The notes below the pieces were generated by a model. That model saw only the letters and a program-made list of their open reading frames with translations, had not been told where the DNA came from and made no database searches. This document shows, piece by piece, positions 11,591 through 23,149 of a stretch of DNA of 64,000 nt; position 1 is the stretch's first letter, and each line of letters opens with the position of its first letter. The DNA lies in NCBI GenBank assembly GCA_016617855.1, contig JAECUM010009857.1:55547-119546 (forward strand), given 5' to 3'. This stretch comes from Megalonaias nervosa. Its lineage: Eukaryota > Mollusca > Bivalvia > Unionida > Unionidae. Both the position numbers and the translations under genes were made by a program.

Positions 11591-12540
11591 ATAAATTAGA
11601 GTGTCAAGTTTCATGTCAATGCTCCTAATGGCTTAGAAGGAATGGAAAAATACAAGATTGTCATGAAGGCCACCAGAATCTCTTGAGAGGCACAATTTTC
11701 ATTACGGGCCAACAAGATCTCAGGATGAATGTGTATATCAAGTTCCATGATAATTTTCCACTGGGTGAGATAAAGCAAAATGGATGGTCTAAAACAGTTT
11801 TGTTTTTTTTGTCTCCTGACTGACACTATTTTTGCCTGCTAACCAGAGAAATTTTTCTGATAATAATAAGAAGAATTAAACACACCCAAGATTGTGGTTT
11901 TTGTGAATGTCGTGACAAGTCTGGATTTTATTTGTTCAAGGGTAACAGAAAAGGACATTGCACTAATTGAGATGCTTATTACATATGTTTCCCACAATAT
12001 TTTCCAGTGCCTCCTGGAAGTATGATTAAAAAATGACTATCTTTTGGACACAATTCATGAATCATCGATGCTTCAAATTTTCAGCAAGTTGTATCAACTG
12101 CAAATTACCAATTTTTTTAATTATAGAGAGAGTGACTATCATGTTGTTGATTAATAAGGTCTTTTCTCAAAGGAATAAAATCAGATCATGCAACAATGGT
12201 TCACTTTCAGTAAATGGAAGGGGAAAAATGAAAATTTTTTTAATAGCATGAAACCAGAAACTGACAAGTTTTAGGCCTAAAAGAATGTTCAAAGACACCA
12301 TTTTCATTTATGATTAACAAGATCCTGGGGTCAATGTACATGTCAAGTTCCATGAAGAGTGGTGATAACAAGACTGTCAAGAAGGCTGACTGTCTGCAGT
12401 CTGTATGGGTATCATTTTCATGGAAGAATACACAATCACAAGAGAAGTGTGTGTGTGTGTGTGTGTGTGTGATGCTCCATGATAATTCTTTCAATGATTT
12501 AGAAACTGAGGCATGGGCAGGATTTTCAAGATAACTGTGC
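11590..12540 (+). repeat. Hairpin-family tandem-core repeat, degraded piece (R1)
   Basis: Contains two or three diverged units with the words CATTTTCATT, CCAACAAGATC.C..GGATGAATGTGTATATCAAGTTCCATGATAA (given here in pieces) and AAGACTGTCAAGAAGG. The same words make up the better preserved copies at 13370-14792 and 29370-30119. A (GT)n run of about 24 bases sits at 12448-12471. No terminal hairpin is visible here, so this is a fragment. Confidence 0.5.
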
Positions 12541-12639
12541 TGGCAGTCATTAAGTAACTAATGCATGAAATTTTAATTGATGAGGGTCTGAGATCACTCA
12601 CTCAAATGACATCTGCCTAACCACCAAATGCAGTAAGAG

Positions 12640-13260
12640 TTGGTCAAAAGTCTGTATCAGTAGGATGCTTTCTGTAATATATTTCTTCCAATGCTTTTGA
12701 TTGTATATGATGAAAACAACTATTTCAAGGTATCTCAAGTTTTACACCTGCACTGGTATTTGATGGCACACTTACATCATTTCTCAAATATTTAAAGGCT
12801 CTATGCTATGATGCTTTCTGTCAGACTTGGTAAAATTCTGTTAAGCATAGTTTTTAAAAAAGTAACATAAATATAATTTTACTTTTAGTACTGGCAACCA
12901 TATCTGATGGTGGATTAGCATCATTTCAATAATGTGTGAAAGATACTCAAGCCAAAATACTTGCTGTCAAATTTGGTCAAATGCAGATAAGAAGATAAGT
13001 TATTTACAAGTCAGTTTCTAGTAGCAGCAGCCCTATTTGAATGCAGATTGGTATCATTTATACTAATATCTGTACCATACTGCTAGCATTGTGCTGATGT
13101 GCTATTAAACCTACATAGGTTCAAATAATACTCCAACTACTTGTACATACATAAAATCCCTTCAGACAAAAATTCTACCTGTCAAATTTCATCAGATTCT
13201 GTTTAGTGGATATTGAGAAGTCATTCAATGGATTTCTGTTTTCAGTAATGTGGCCACACC
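12640..13260. repeat. Diverged tandem repeat (R3), about 170-190 bp
   Basis: Units share TATTTGATGGCA-like, CATCATTT and TTGGT.AAATTCTGTT-like words, the last at about 12825, 12971 and 13184. Related units are found at 19190-19420, 22080-22560 and 24180-24290. No coding content. Similarity between units is low, so the array is old. Confidence 0.45.
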
Positions 13261-13369
13261 ATAAGCACACTTGACCTTATGGACATGTGAGCTAAAAATC
13301 CCTCTGGAAGGAAATCATTAAGTAGACTTTCAGTGAAATCCCATGTCTGTAGGGATCATCTGCTCAGAA

Positions 13370-14792
13370 GTAGCTATAAGAAGATTTTCAATTTGGCTAC
13401 CATAGTGGCAATATTGTAGTCTTGATTGGCACCATCTTTACTTCAGACCAATTAATATAATAAAAAAATATTTTGGTGAAACCTCCAACTTGCTATGTCT
13501 TATCAAGTCTGAAGAAATAGCAATAACAAGATTTTCAAGTTGGCCAACATAGTCATGAAATTGCAGGTCTGATAAGCATTATTTTAATTTAGGACCAACT
13601 AGACATTATAAGAGGTCCAACTGAATGTCTGAAGAACAACAGTTTCATTTAGGATCTAACTAAATCAAATAAATCTTTTAGTGAAAACTTCATGTCAATA
13701 TGACCATCAGGAAAAATAGCAAGAACTCTTTAATAAATTGTTCAGCCATATTGTATGTCAGTTTGTCACCATCTTCATTTTTTAGTACCAACTAGACATT
13801 ATAAAAAGTCATTTGGAGAAATCTCCAGATTTGACCTTCTGCTCAGGAGTAGCAATAATTCATGATGGCCACCAATGTGGCAGTTGGACACCATTTTTAT
13901 TTAGAACTTGCCAGATAGTGTGTGTGTGTGTGATTTGGATTATTAATGTAGCTTTAACAATTTTTCAGTCATATCACTATGATGTCTGCAGTGTGGCAGT
14001 TTACAGTGATGTCTAGCACTGGGGCATCATGCCACAGACATGTAGCATGATGTCCCACCCAGTCACATTATCCTGACACCAGGCCGACCAGTCCTAACAC
14101 TAACCTCTTAATGCTGAGCGCCAAGCGAGGCAGCTGTTAGTACCATTTTTTTTAAGTTTTTGGTATGACTTGGCTGGGGATCGAACCCACGACCTCCCGC
14201 ATCCAAAGCGGATGCTCTCACCACTAAGCCACCAGAGCAGATAGCATAAGAAATTTTTTAAGTGAAATAACCATGTCATTAAGATATCCTTTCAGGATGA
14301 GTGATAATATTTTCAAGATGGCAACTGCATTGGCCATATTGAATGTCAGAGACAGCTGAATATTCATAAAGGACTAACTAGACATCATAAGTCGTTTAGC
14401 AGAGACTCCACGACAATATGACCTTTCATTTTCAAGGAGTTGCAATAACAAGATTTTCAAAATGGCCAACATTGTGGCCACTTTGGATACCAGACTGGCA
14501 ACAATTTCATTTAGGATGAACTAAAAAAAGTCTTATCTGTGAAATTCCCATTTCAATATGACCATCCATTCAGAATGAGTAGCTGCAAGATTTTCAAGAT
14601 GGCCACTATGAAAGCCATATTGAATTTCTGATTGGCGTCATTTTCATTTAGGACCAATTTGACCTTGAGATGAATGTGTGTTCAAAGTTTCATGGTAATC
14701 CTTTCAGTAGTTTAGGAGAAGCAGTAATTATAAACAAGGAGACAACAGGTCAACACATGAGCTCTTCTGGTTTGTTACCAGAATAGCTAAAA
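13370..14792 (+). repeat. Hairpin-ended tandem-core repeat (R1), copy with SINE insert
   Basis: About eight diverged units of 135-170 bp carry AAGATTTTCAAGATGGCC, a CCATATTG word, CATTTTCATTTAGGACCAAC and TGACCATCCATTCAG. After the last unit comes a single-copy tail (TTCAAAGTTTCATGGTAATC, then a GTAGTTTAGGAG word) and a terminal hairpin at 14761-14787: GCTCTTCTGGT, a five-base loop, ACCAGAATAGC, followed by TAAAAA. A SINE splits the array at 13919-14240. A short left part, a tandem core and a 3' hairpin is the plan of pearl/HINE-type Helitron-related elements of molluscs. That family link is inference. Confidence 0.6.
13919..14240 (-). mobile_element. SINE with tRNA-Pro-like head (SINE B, copy 1)
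   Basis: On the minus strand the head begins near 14238. It has box A TGGCTTAGTGGTGAGAG, an anticodon-loop-like TTTGGAT (TGG, Pro-like) and box B GGTCGTGGGTTCGATCC. The body contains GGTACTAACAGCTGCCTCGC, AGGTTAGTGTTAGGACTGG, TGCCCCAGTGCTAGACATCA and a short CA-repeat tail. A near-identical element lies at 50013-50344, which defines both ends. Possible target-site duplication: CAGATAG on each side (about 13912-13918 and 14238-14244). It interrupts the R1 array. Confidence 0.9.
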
Positions 14793-15394
14793 ATTGTACA
14801 TTTCATATTTGTAAAACTTTTTCTAAAATATTTATCCATATTTTAACAACATCCATTAATTCTGTGGGGATGGTGAAAAAGCCCAGAAGCCTTCAAACAC
14901 TACAATAACGCTAACAAAGTATTTTGCCAATGGACATTATGCTCATTTGCAGAATAATAAAAGAAACAGATTGATTGAAAGGTCAAAAGGATTGCTTATT
15001 GTTTTGGTATTAATGAAAGGAATTGGCCAATACAAAGCGTTGCTACAATATCAAACCCATGCTATAATGAGTACTGACAAGGAGGTTTAGTAGTGACAAA
15101 ATTTTAAGGAAAACCTTACCGTGCTGTCATTGGAACTGAAGGTAAACCATTTTAAATCAGTGATCATAAAATAAGCTTGAATGTAGACCCTTTCACAATT
15201 ACTGTGGACCTGTGGTTTTGGTTGATAACATTTAAGTAAAAATGAAAACATAGTAATCCTAGGTGATTCTTCTTTACATCATTTTGCATAAAAGGCATCA
15301 GGCGTAAAATGAAGGAAAAAAATAATGAAAAATCATACACTTATTAAAATAAATAAAAAAATATATATTGTTTTGTTTTCTTGAATTATCAATC
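14793..15394. other. Intron, no recognised feature
   Basis: AT-rich single-copy sequence between the R1 terminal hairpin and the TTCATGAA cluster. No exon or RNA gene seen. Confidence 0.4.
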
Positions 15395-15712
15395 GTTCTA
15401 GAACATTTGTTCATGAAATATTCATAAAATGCATATGAACATTTCACGAATGGTTCATGGACAATAAATGGCCAAATTTTCAAGAACTTAAGTTCATGAA
15501 TTGTTCAACACTATTAGTTCTTGAACAGTTCATGAATGTTTCATGTTGAAATATTTATGAACTGTTCAAGATCTAATGTTCCAGAACATTCTTTCTTTAA
15601 AATTCAGAAATTTAATGTTCATGAACTGCTCATGAAATGTTCCTGACAGATACATTTCATGAATGGTTCATGAAAAGTGTTTTTGAACATGGTCATGACA
15701 TTTTCATGGGGG
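15395..15712. repeat. Cluster of TTCATGAA palindromes
   Basis: Over about 320 bases the words GTTCATGAA, GAACATTTCA, GAACTGTTCA, GAACAGTTCATGAA and TTTCATGAATGGTTCATG recur in both orientations at irregular spacing of roughly 15-30 bases. At least a dozen GAAC/GTTC half sites are present. The piece can fold on itself at many places. No fixed period is seen, unlike the minisatellites. It may be a decayed palindromic satellite, or a dense array of inverted half sites for a DNA-binding protein (GAA/TTC blocks resemble heat-shock elements). Neither is proven. Confidence 0.6.
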
Positions 15713-18618
15713 TATTTAACGCCATTTTGGGGCTCACAATCACTCACTAGTACCTCCATTAACTTTTCCCCAGCTTCAATAAATATAATTTGATATACTT
15801 CATAACTTTAAAAATTACTGTCATCATCACTATCAGCTAGTATATGCCAAATGAAATCGTCATCTGAAAATGAACCATGCTGGAAATCAGATGTATTGGG
15901 TTTTCTAGGTAACCAGTATTTTAGACACAAATTTGTACAACTTCCTTGATACAAAGTTCAAAGTACAACTTAATACTTGTTCCAGTGCAGAATATGCACA
16001 ATTCATTTTAACAACCATTCATGTCAAGCTGAAGAACCCATGTGGGTAAACAGTTGCCTCACTGAAAAACAGATGTTGCAACTGATGTGACTTAATTCAC
16101 AACAAGCACTTTATAGGTGAATGGTTAAATAAAAAATTGTGTACTGCACCGAGTGCATTTTTATATGTGTGACTTTCAACTAATATGCAGGAGTTCTTGC
16201 ACATCACCACTCTTGAAGTGTGTGAATTCGTACAAATTTTGCATGATTTGTGCAATCAAACACACTGGTCTGTTTAGGTACTTTATATATCAATTATTAA
16301 CCACTTTTACGCAAAGTTTCTTTCTTGCTTTGCCAATATTTCCTGTTTGTCACACAGCTACATTAAGTTCTGATTGGTGCTAATTGTTTACCCTGGATGG
16401 GAACAAACAATAACCACCAATGAGAATTCAGTGTAATATATTTTACTGTGTGACACACCGGTAGTGTAGTTTTCAAATGTGACCAGAGCAGACAAGATAC
16501 AAATCAAGAAAGAAACTCAGAACAGAAGTGGTTTTAAATGATAAGTAAAGGACTTCATTATACATCTGGAACACATTTGTAATGTGTCCTTTATGATGCT
16601 GAGATATGATAATTAGCATGGAATTGGGGTGACTGAAAATGAATCATGTCACTTTGTGTTAATTTGGAGAAGGTGAGTGAGTGTTAACAATAGTTTTTTT
16701 CATTTTACTTACAAAAATGAGTGCCTGTGCCTGCAACACCTATTTTAGATGAACTCTGAATTTAACCAATAACAAGGCCAATGACAAACAATTATTTATG
16801 ACTGCTGAAGATTAAAATAACTTGCATATGGTAAATATTGTTTTGTATCAAGTTTCCACCTCTTGTATTGGTATGTGTTTTGGTATGGCACAAGTATCAA
16901 TCCATTGATATATCATGAATCATTTCACCCATACTTTTAATACAAGTATGACCATAGTGCTGACAGAATGACCATAGCAACAAAAAAACTAATTACTATA
17001 GGTAGGTTACTTTAAAGTGAATGTAAAACATACAGATTGAGCAGTTTTCATGGAACAATAGTAGGCTGCATGATGGATTAGCATATGTGGGGTTTGCTGG
17101 TTCAAGACAACACTTTAAAGGCTCCTTTAGTTTTGCACATAACCAGATAGGGCAAAACTAGCTTTTGATATATACTACTGAGTTCAAAGGGCACATTTGA
17201 GAAATTTTGTGGATACAATCCCTGGTCTCAGGCAAGTAGAACTCAAACTATAGCGTTATGTTTTGGTATCAAAATCAACATACAGACATATGCTTGAATA
17301 TAAAGTAGCTGTAAGGTCAGAATTCTCCACAGATTTCAAAACAGGGGGTAAGTACTTTTGGTTTTCAAAACCTGATGGTGAAATAAGGAAATCTGAGAGT
17401 TGATCTTCAGAGTATAAGATCTGAAGAAACTGTCATTATTAAAAGTGATAATCTTCCACAATTAATGGCGTAGATCTTTACATATCTTAAAAATACTTAA
17501 TCTTATATATACATGACCAAAATGAATATGAAAATCCAATTAGTGTCCATTTTACCAGCACTGTTTCAACCTGTTTCAATTAATACTTTAAAAATTGCAT
17601 ATGCAATGCAACCTAAATGCAAACATTAAAAAGTGAATGACTGGTGCATTTATTTATTTCAGTGCTACATGACTTTTTTCATGGGTGAGTGAAATACTCT
17701 TAGTCAATTGGTTTTCATCATTATTAATTTGATAATCTCTTTTTCCCATATCTTCTTACATGGGACTGATATTTCATGTGCCGATATACATTCAGGGAAC
17801 AAACTGGTTGAAGTATTATAATACACAAAACTGATTGACTGAGTAACAGATATGAACTCATTTCCTTGCTTTTTATCTTTGTGTCAGTTGGGCTCAGTAC
17901 CACTCACCGCATATGACCAGCAGACTAGTTACAGACTTTATTAAGTGAATGGCCACATTACTTGCCCAATTTCATTGCAACATGATCATTTTAATGCATG
18001 ATTAATGCGACATTCATTTGTAAATTTCTCTTTGCAATTCTGTTTTGTTTTTATTCGAGTTACATGTCATAAATGTAGTAAATAAAAGTGTACACGGGCA
18101 ATATAGCAAAACTTAAAGAATGTCCACTGACAGGATGCAATCTGCAATTTGTCAATAGAGATAGGGGTTAAGTTGACTGATCTGAATGAGATTATATCTT
18201 GAATATCATTAACAGTTCTTTCACCACAATATGGGATTATTTTAATGTTCTCCTGGTCTGATATCATATGAAGTTTCTTTTACTTTTTACCTCTGATTCT
18301 TGTTTGAAATTTTTTTTATTTCTTTTTATTTAATTTCCCTGGTGGCATGAAAACTTTTCCAGCGTGAATTTACCTGTAGTATATAATTTCCATGCATGAA
18401 ATATTCTGTGTCCCAGTTTGTTAAGAACTATCTTAGTTACAGGACACTTGGGGTCACATATTCAAATCTAACTGAATATTGTACAAAGTCAGATGGTTCA
18501 AAGTAAGTACAATCTAAAACATGGTACCACCCACCACATCTATTGGGTAATGCCCTACACACAGAGTACTGAATCCTGTTTTCAAAGCTGAACAAACAAA
18601 ATAAGTTAATTGATGTAC
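15713..18618. other. Intron, no recognised feature
   Basis: AT-rich sequence with only short, unrecognised open frames. No exon, RNA gene or clear transposon was identified before the ABCD3 donor at 18618. Confidence 0.4.
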
Positions 18619-18688
18619 CAGTTTGCGGAATGTGGCTAGAATAATTGTCTGCTCTCTTCTGTTCCCTTGATAGAAGGCAATCTCTTCA
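18619..18688 (-). CDS. ABCD3: ABCD3 exon carrying the EAA-like motif
   Basis: The exon is 70 nt. After the split Ser it encodes EEIAFYQGNRREQT followed by IILATFRKL, in phase to the next exon. SEEIAFY-G is the core of the EAA-like motif between the fourth and fifth membrane spans of ABCD proteins, a contact site for the nucleotide-binding domain. The sequence keeps the conserved E-E-I-A-F-Y and G. The acceptor is ATTTCATTTCAG and the donor is GTACAT. It lies downstream of the Tigger element in gene order. Confidence 0.96.
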
Positions 18689-19189
18689 CTGAAATGAAAT
18701 GAAAATCTCTAAATCTAAACTGTTCTATGCATACATGGCTTTAATGCCAACATGAGAATATAATTACAGTAACTGTTAGAAATGTACTGACGAAATTAAT
18801 GTAATGGTAGAAAAGAGACCAGTTCTCAAGAAAATCATGTTGTTCCTATAGAATAAACTCAGTACAACAACATAATATCCTTGCCAAAAAAGATCTTGTA
18901 AATCAAAACTTCAAAGAATTCACTAAAATTATGCCCTGCTTCAGAACTATTTCTCATAAAACTTTCTGACACAAAAAAGGCAGCTTAAAGTCATTACTCA
19001 GATTACTACTACAAATGTCCATTATATTTAAACATTGGACAAAATGCTAATACTTGAAAACTCTAGTTTAAGAAAACAAAAGAAGCCCAGGTTGCTTGAA
19101 AACTCTACAATAAAGAAACACAAGTGGACCAAGTGAGCCTGACATTGCCAATTTGCCTGACATCTGCTTAACAGGAAAATGTGAGGGCA

Positions 19190-19420
19190 GCTGGCAAAGA
19201 AATCTAGGTTACTATGATGTTTTCTGAAGAAATTTCTTCCAATGCTGTCAATTACGTACAAAAAAAACATTGTTTCAAGTTGTTTTATTTTATACCTTCA
19301 TCCATATTTGATGGCACAAAATCATCAGTACGGTAGTCTAATACTGAAAGGACATTATGCCAGAATGCTTATGTCAGAATTGCTCAAGCACCAGTTTCAC
19401 TGGGCAGTAGTTCTCCAATA
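19190..19420. repeat. Fragment of diverged repeat R3
   Basis: Shares AATTTCTTCCAATGCT, TTGTTTCAAGTTG and TTGATGGCACA words with the repeat at 12640-13260. Single or two units only. Confidence 0.4.
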
Positions 19421-19482
19421 CTTTGTAACACTAACACATATATCCAATCAATAATCAACAGTTTGAAGCATCCTGCAATATA

Positions 19483-21520
19483 CACCACTCCCTTGATAAC
19501 TCACACACAACGTGGTCCAAAAACATCGACCGCATTACAAGCGAGGGCGCAAGTTATCGAGGGACCTATAACAAACAACAAAACTAACAAAGGGATCGAT
19601 GAAGAGGCAAAAGGGGGGTGGGGGTGGACTGGCATGTTACAGTGTTGAAATCTCAATTAATAATCGTGCTAAGATTAACTGTGAATAAATATCTCTTCAT
19701 AGCGGTTTACTTTGTTTACTTTTTTCCTCACAGAGTAACATTAATTTCAGGATAACTTACAGTATATTGAGGAGATCATCAAAACATTATTCCACATGGT
19801 TTCTGTTCGCTTAACACATGTATGACTTCACACATTGTGTACTACGTCACTAATTTTTGTGTTGAATTGGATACATTCTAGTTTTATTGTTTGATCAAAA
19901 GTAGACTTTTTTATACAAAAGATCGACACTCATTTCGAAAAAACAATGTTGATCGAACGAAAGGTAGATTTGATTGCGGAAGAAGTAAGATAAAAAAAAT
20001 AAAATAAATTCACATGGGTTAACCATTACCACATGAATTTAATGGGTCTACAAATTTAAAACAACGTAAATTAGAACACAATAATACTTGCAGTTTTTGA
20101 AACGTTTGACAAATATCACTTCACATTTTGAAAAAATCTGTTAATTCTTTTTGTGTTACTCTTTGATTTCTCTGCTGCCTCTGTCTATTTTCATGGATGA
20201 TTATCTCTCTGAGCTGGTATGGATAATTACATGCGGTTTCCTGATTCGCTGAGCGTATCTCTCCTGACAATGAATTTTGTTTAATTCCATGTCGGCGCTG
20301 GAATCTCCAAAACCATCCATGGCTTGCCCTAAAATGAGATCCATTCTCCATAGCTTTTGCCATTTTTTATGCTTGGGCCTTGAGATTTGTTCCAGAGATG
20401 GGAACACCTTGTTCACGTTGCTGTGTGAACCATGCGTACACAGCATCATCTAATTCGGTATCGTTAGAAGTCCGTGCTCGTTTTCGTTTGATCCCATCAT
20501 CTGAATCAACATCATGTAAGTAATCCCAAAGTTTCTGTTCATCCTTAAGCCATCCTCTAAATGTTGACTCAGCAATTTTTAGTTCATTGCAAACGTCGGA
20601 TCTCGCTTCACCATTATGAACCATATCTATGATGCACAGCTTTTCAGTCACTGAGTACCCCTTTCGCTTGCTTCCTTTGCTCTCCATGGTCACATTTACA
20701 AACGATTAGGATACATTACTGATATTATATACTTTAATGATGTTAAGTACATAAAAATGTGAAACCATTTTCGATTGGTCAAATAAAATGAATTTTGAGA
20801 AGGGTAATGACCACAAGAACTTATGCTCCTATTGGCATGCCTTTGAATTTTTTTTATTGTACTTACCTTGCTTGATTTAATACAAAAGACATATTCAAAG
20901 TGATAAAACAACACAGGTCTCTTTTAATTGATTTTTTTAATGCAACAAACACTTCCCCAAGTTGTTGATCAAAACAAAGCCAGCATGTAATTAGGTTCTC
21001 ACGGAAGTACTCACGGGTTTCGATGTGACGGTCAATTGACTCTTTTCATGTTTTCATAGAAGAGGATATGTTGCGATTATAGTGTTTACACTGCAGAAAA
21101 ATTACAGGATTAGAATGTGAATTTCACATAGCAAGACATTTAATTGGTGTTTATTTCATCCTCTGTTGCCACCTGTTAGCATTTACCAGAATTTTTCGTT
21201 GATCGCTGTTTCACCAGACTGTTTATTTACAGTGTACTGACAACTATTTCTCTCAAAAAAATTGACATAATATGTGATATCTTATTAGAACTTGCAAATT
21301 TCACAATATGGATTCTATCTTTACGGGCCATAATCACCATTTTCGAAGATAAAACGAGCTATGTATCAAGGTCCAATTTACCAATTCTTATTGCGACTTT
21401 TTTAACGTTCAGCACATTTTAAAATATTATTTCTTTGGAAAAAAATTGGGAGCCATGCCGGACACCGCATTGTAAGCGGGTTCGCGAGTTAACCGGGCGC
21501 GAGTTATCGAGGGAGTGGTG
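19483..21520 (-). mobile_element. Tigger-like (pogo) DNA transposon, internally deleted
   Basis: The ends are inverted repeats beginning CACCACTCCCT(T/C)GATAACTC and are flanked by TA on both sides (19481-19482 and 21521-21522), as expected for pogo/Tc1-mariner insertion. Each end also carries a second copy of the GAGTTATCGAGGGA word in the opposite sense, so the ends can fold. The element is about 2.04 kb. It keeps only the N-terminal part of a Tigger transposase, on the minus strand, and no DDE catalytic region. Its ends are much richer in CpG than the surrounding intron, which suggests a younger insertion. Confidence 0.88.
20121..20693 (-). pseudogene. Tigger transposase, DNA-binding region only
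   Basis: One minus-strand frame encodes about 190 residues with a single in-frame TAA after residue 108. The N-terminal part has a psq/CENP-B-type helix-turn-helix: YSVTEKLCIIDMVHNGEA, then VCNELKIAESTFRGWLKD. The second helix-turn-helix shows ELDDAVYAWFTQQREQGVPI and, past the stop, HGWFWRFQRRHGIKQ. In full transposases of this family the DDE domain follows at once. Here the frame ends in a Gln/Arg-rich stretch (ENRQRQQRNQRVTQKELT) and a stop. The start chosen is the Met with the basic run ESKGSKRKG after it. The protein could bind DNA but not cut it. Confidence 0.85.
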
Positions 21521-21541
21521 TATATGTGGGTACTTCTTGCA

Positions 21542-21683
21542 CTACTGATCTTCTTGTATGCATGCATTGGATGACACACTGCCCCAATTGATGGTACAAA
21601 TCTCCTTTTTATTTTTCTCCCATTTATCCAAGTGATCAGAGATAATATTTCTCAATTTTTCTTGCCCACAGTCCATCACAACT
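21542..21683 (-). CDS. Candidate alternative last exon (unverified)
   Basis: A minus-strand open stretch follows a good acceptor (TTGTTTTTAG). It encodes 46 residues beginning VVMDCGQEKLRNI, with a charged middle (DHLDKWEKNKKE), and ends in TAG. The first base completes a codon left with two bases, which is the phase at the end of the ABCD3 exon at 24575-24664, so splicing the two would stay in frame and end the protein before the EAA-like motif. A chance phase match is one in three. I do not recognise the peptide and saw no poly(A) signal. The Tigger element begins about 20 bases after the stop. It could instead be a stray exon of another gene or chance. Confidence 0.22.
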
Positions 21684-22079
21684 CTAAAAACAAGAACATA
21701 ACATGTTAAGGTGTTATTCATATTCACAATAATGCTTGAACATACCCCATTATAGTAAAACAAGTGCTTTATGCAATATCTTTCAGAAAAAAAGACTTAA
21801 ATGTAAAATTGATTAGTTAAAACACAGCCTAATTTTTCTTAACATTTCCAAAGATACCACGGTGGAATCACAATGATAATCAGCTCTGAAATTCCGTAAT
21901 GCAGTTTTCGATATAAAATTGCTGAATTTTTTCACTTTTTTATTTTATGGCAGCCATACTTGGAGATGATCACAATCATTGGTATAAACCTGAATAAATG
22001 CAATGCCAAGATCATACCATATTTTGTCAAATCTATATTGAGAATGCTTTCAAAAGTTCTTTAAAGGTCTTTTATGTTT

Positions 22080-22560
22080 AGTAATAGTGGCCATATATTT
22101 GGATTGGCATCATTTGTAAAAATCTGAGAGCCCTTCATGCATGCATGTCAATTGTTAAATTTGACACAATTCTGTTGAGTGATTTAAAGAGAGCTTTTAT
22201 CTGTTTTTCATAACGGTGACTGCATGTGATGGCAGATCATCAGCATTTGCACACACACACACAAAAAATGAAAGCAATTCAAGCCAGGATGCTTTACATC
22301 ATATTGTCATATTAAGTTGAATACTTTTTTTAAACCAAATTGCTCAAATGTTTTTCCACTAGTAGTAACAACAGATATATCTGAAGGCAGATAGGCATCC
22401 TTTCTATAAATCTGAAAGCCCTTCATGCAAGGATAGACAATTTGTTGAATTCTGTCCAGTGATTTGAAGGAAGTTGTTTAAAATGTTTTTCTTTTGCCTG
22501 TATTTAATGGCAGTTTGCAATCATTTGTAAATCAAAGTATTGAAAATACTGATGGATTAG
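22080..22560. repeat. Diverged tandem repeat R3
   Basis: Two to three units share CATTTGTAAA, AATCTGA.AGCCCTTCATGCA and TTGAATTCTGTCCAGTGATT-like words (near 22105-22190 and 22400-22465). Same family as 12640-13260. An ACACACACAC run lies at 22252-22263. Confidence 0.5.
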
Positions 22561-23149
22561 TAGGTTAAAGTGATACTAGTTAATATAAAATCAAATAGAG
22601 GATCATTACTCTTGAGCTATTGCCATTCTTAGTCTTTTTGCTACCCTAAACATACGGCTATAAACAATCTTGATATACTTCTAAATTTTCTTCTCTTTTC
22701 ATTACAAAATTACTACGATTTCATTTAAAAATCATCTTCAACTTTTGTTTAAAGTAATACTATCATGGAACAAATACCTGTGGAGAGAACTACTATCATT
22801 TACCTAAATTTTGACTTGCCCCCCCTTGACATATGAAACTGACAAGAAAGGCTGGTGAATCTATAACTTAATATTAGTAAATTTATAAAGGTTTGATATA
22901 ATTATATTTGTTATAATTATATTTGGTAAGAAAAATTGGACATGATGCCATAAGCATTGACGGACTAAAATATCTCCAATCTGTAACATAACAGTTGACA
23001 ATTTCACAAGCAGGCTTATATAGTATCAAAAGAACACAATCCATATAAACTATCACCCAAACTTTATACCAAATTGATTTTACCTATTTAACTATATCCT
23101 GATAAAAAAATGTTCTAAAGATCATGGCCTAATTGTTTCTGCACAGTAT

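Noticed and set aside
14161..14240. Possible tRNA-Pro gene on the minus strand
   Set aside because: Head of SINE B with poor acceptor-stem pairing; a second copy with the same non-tRNA body exists.
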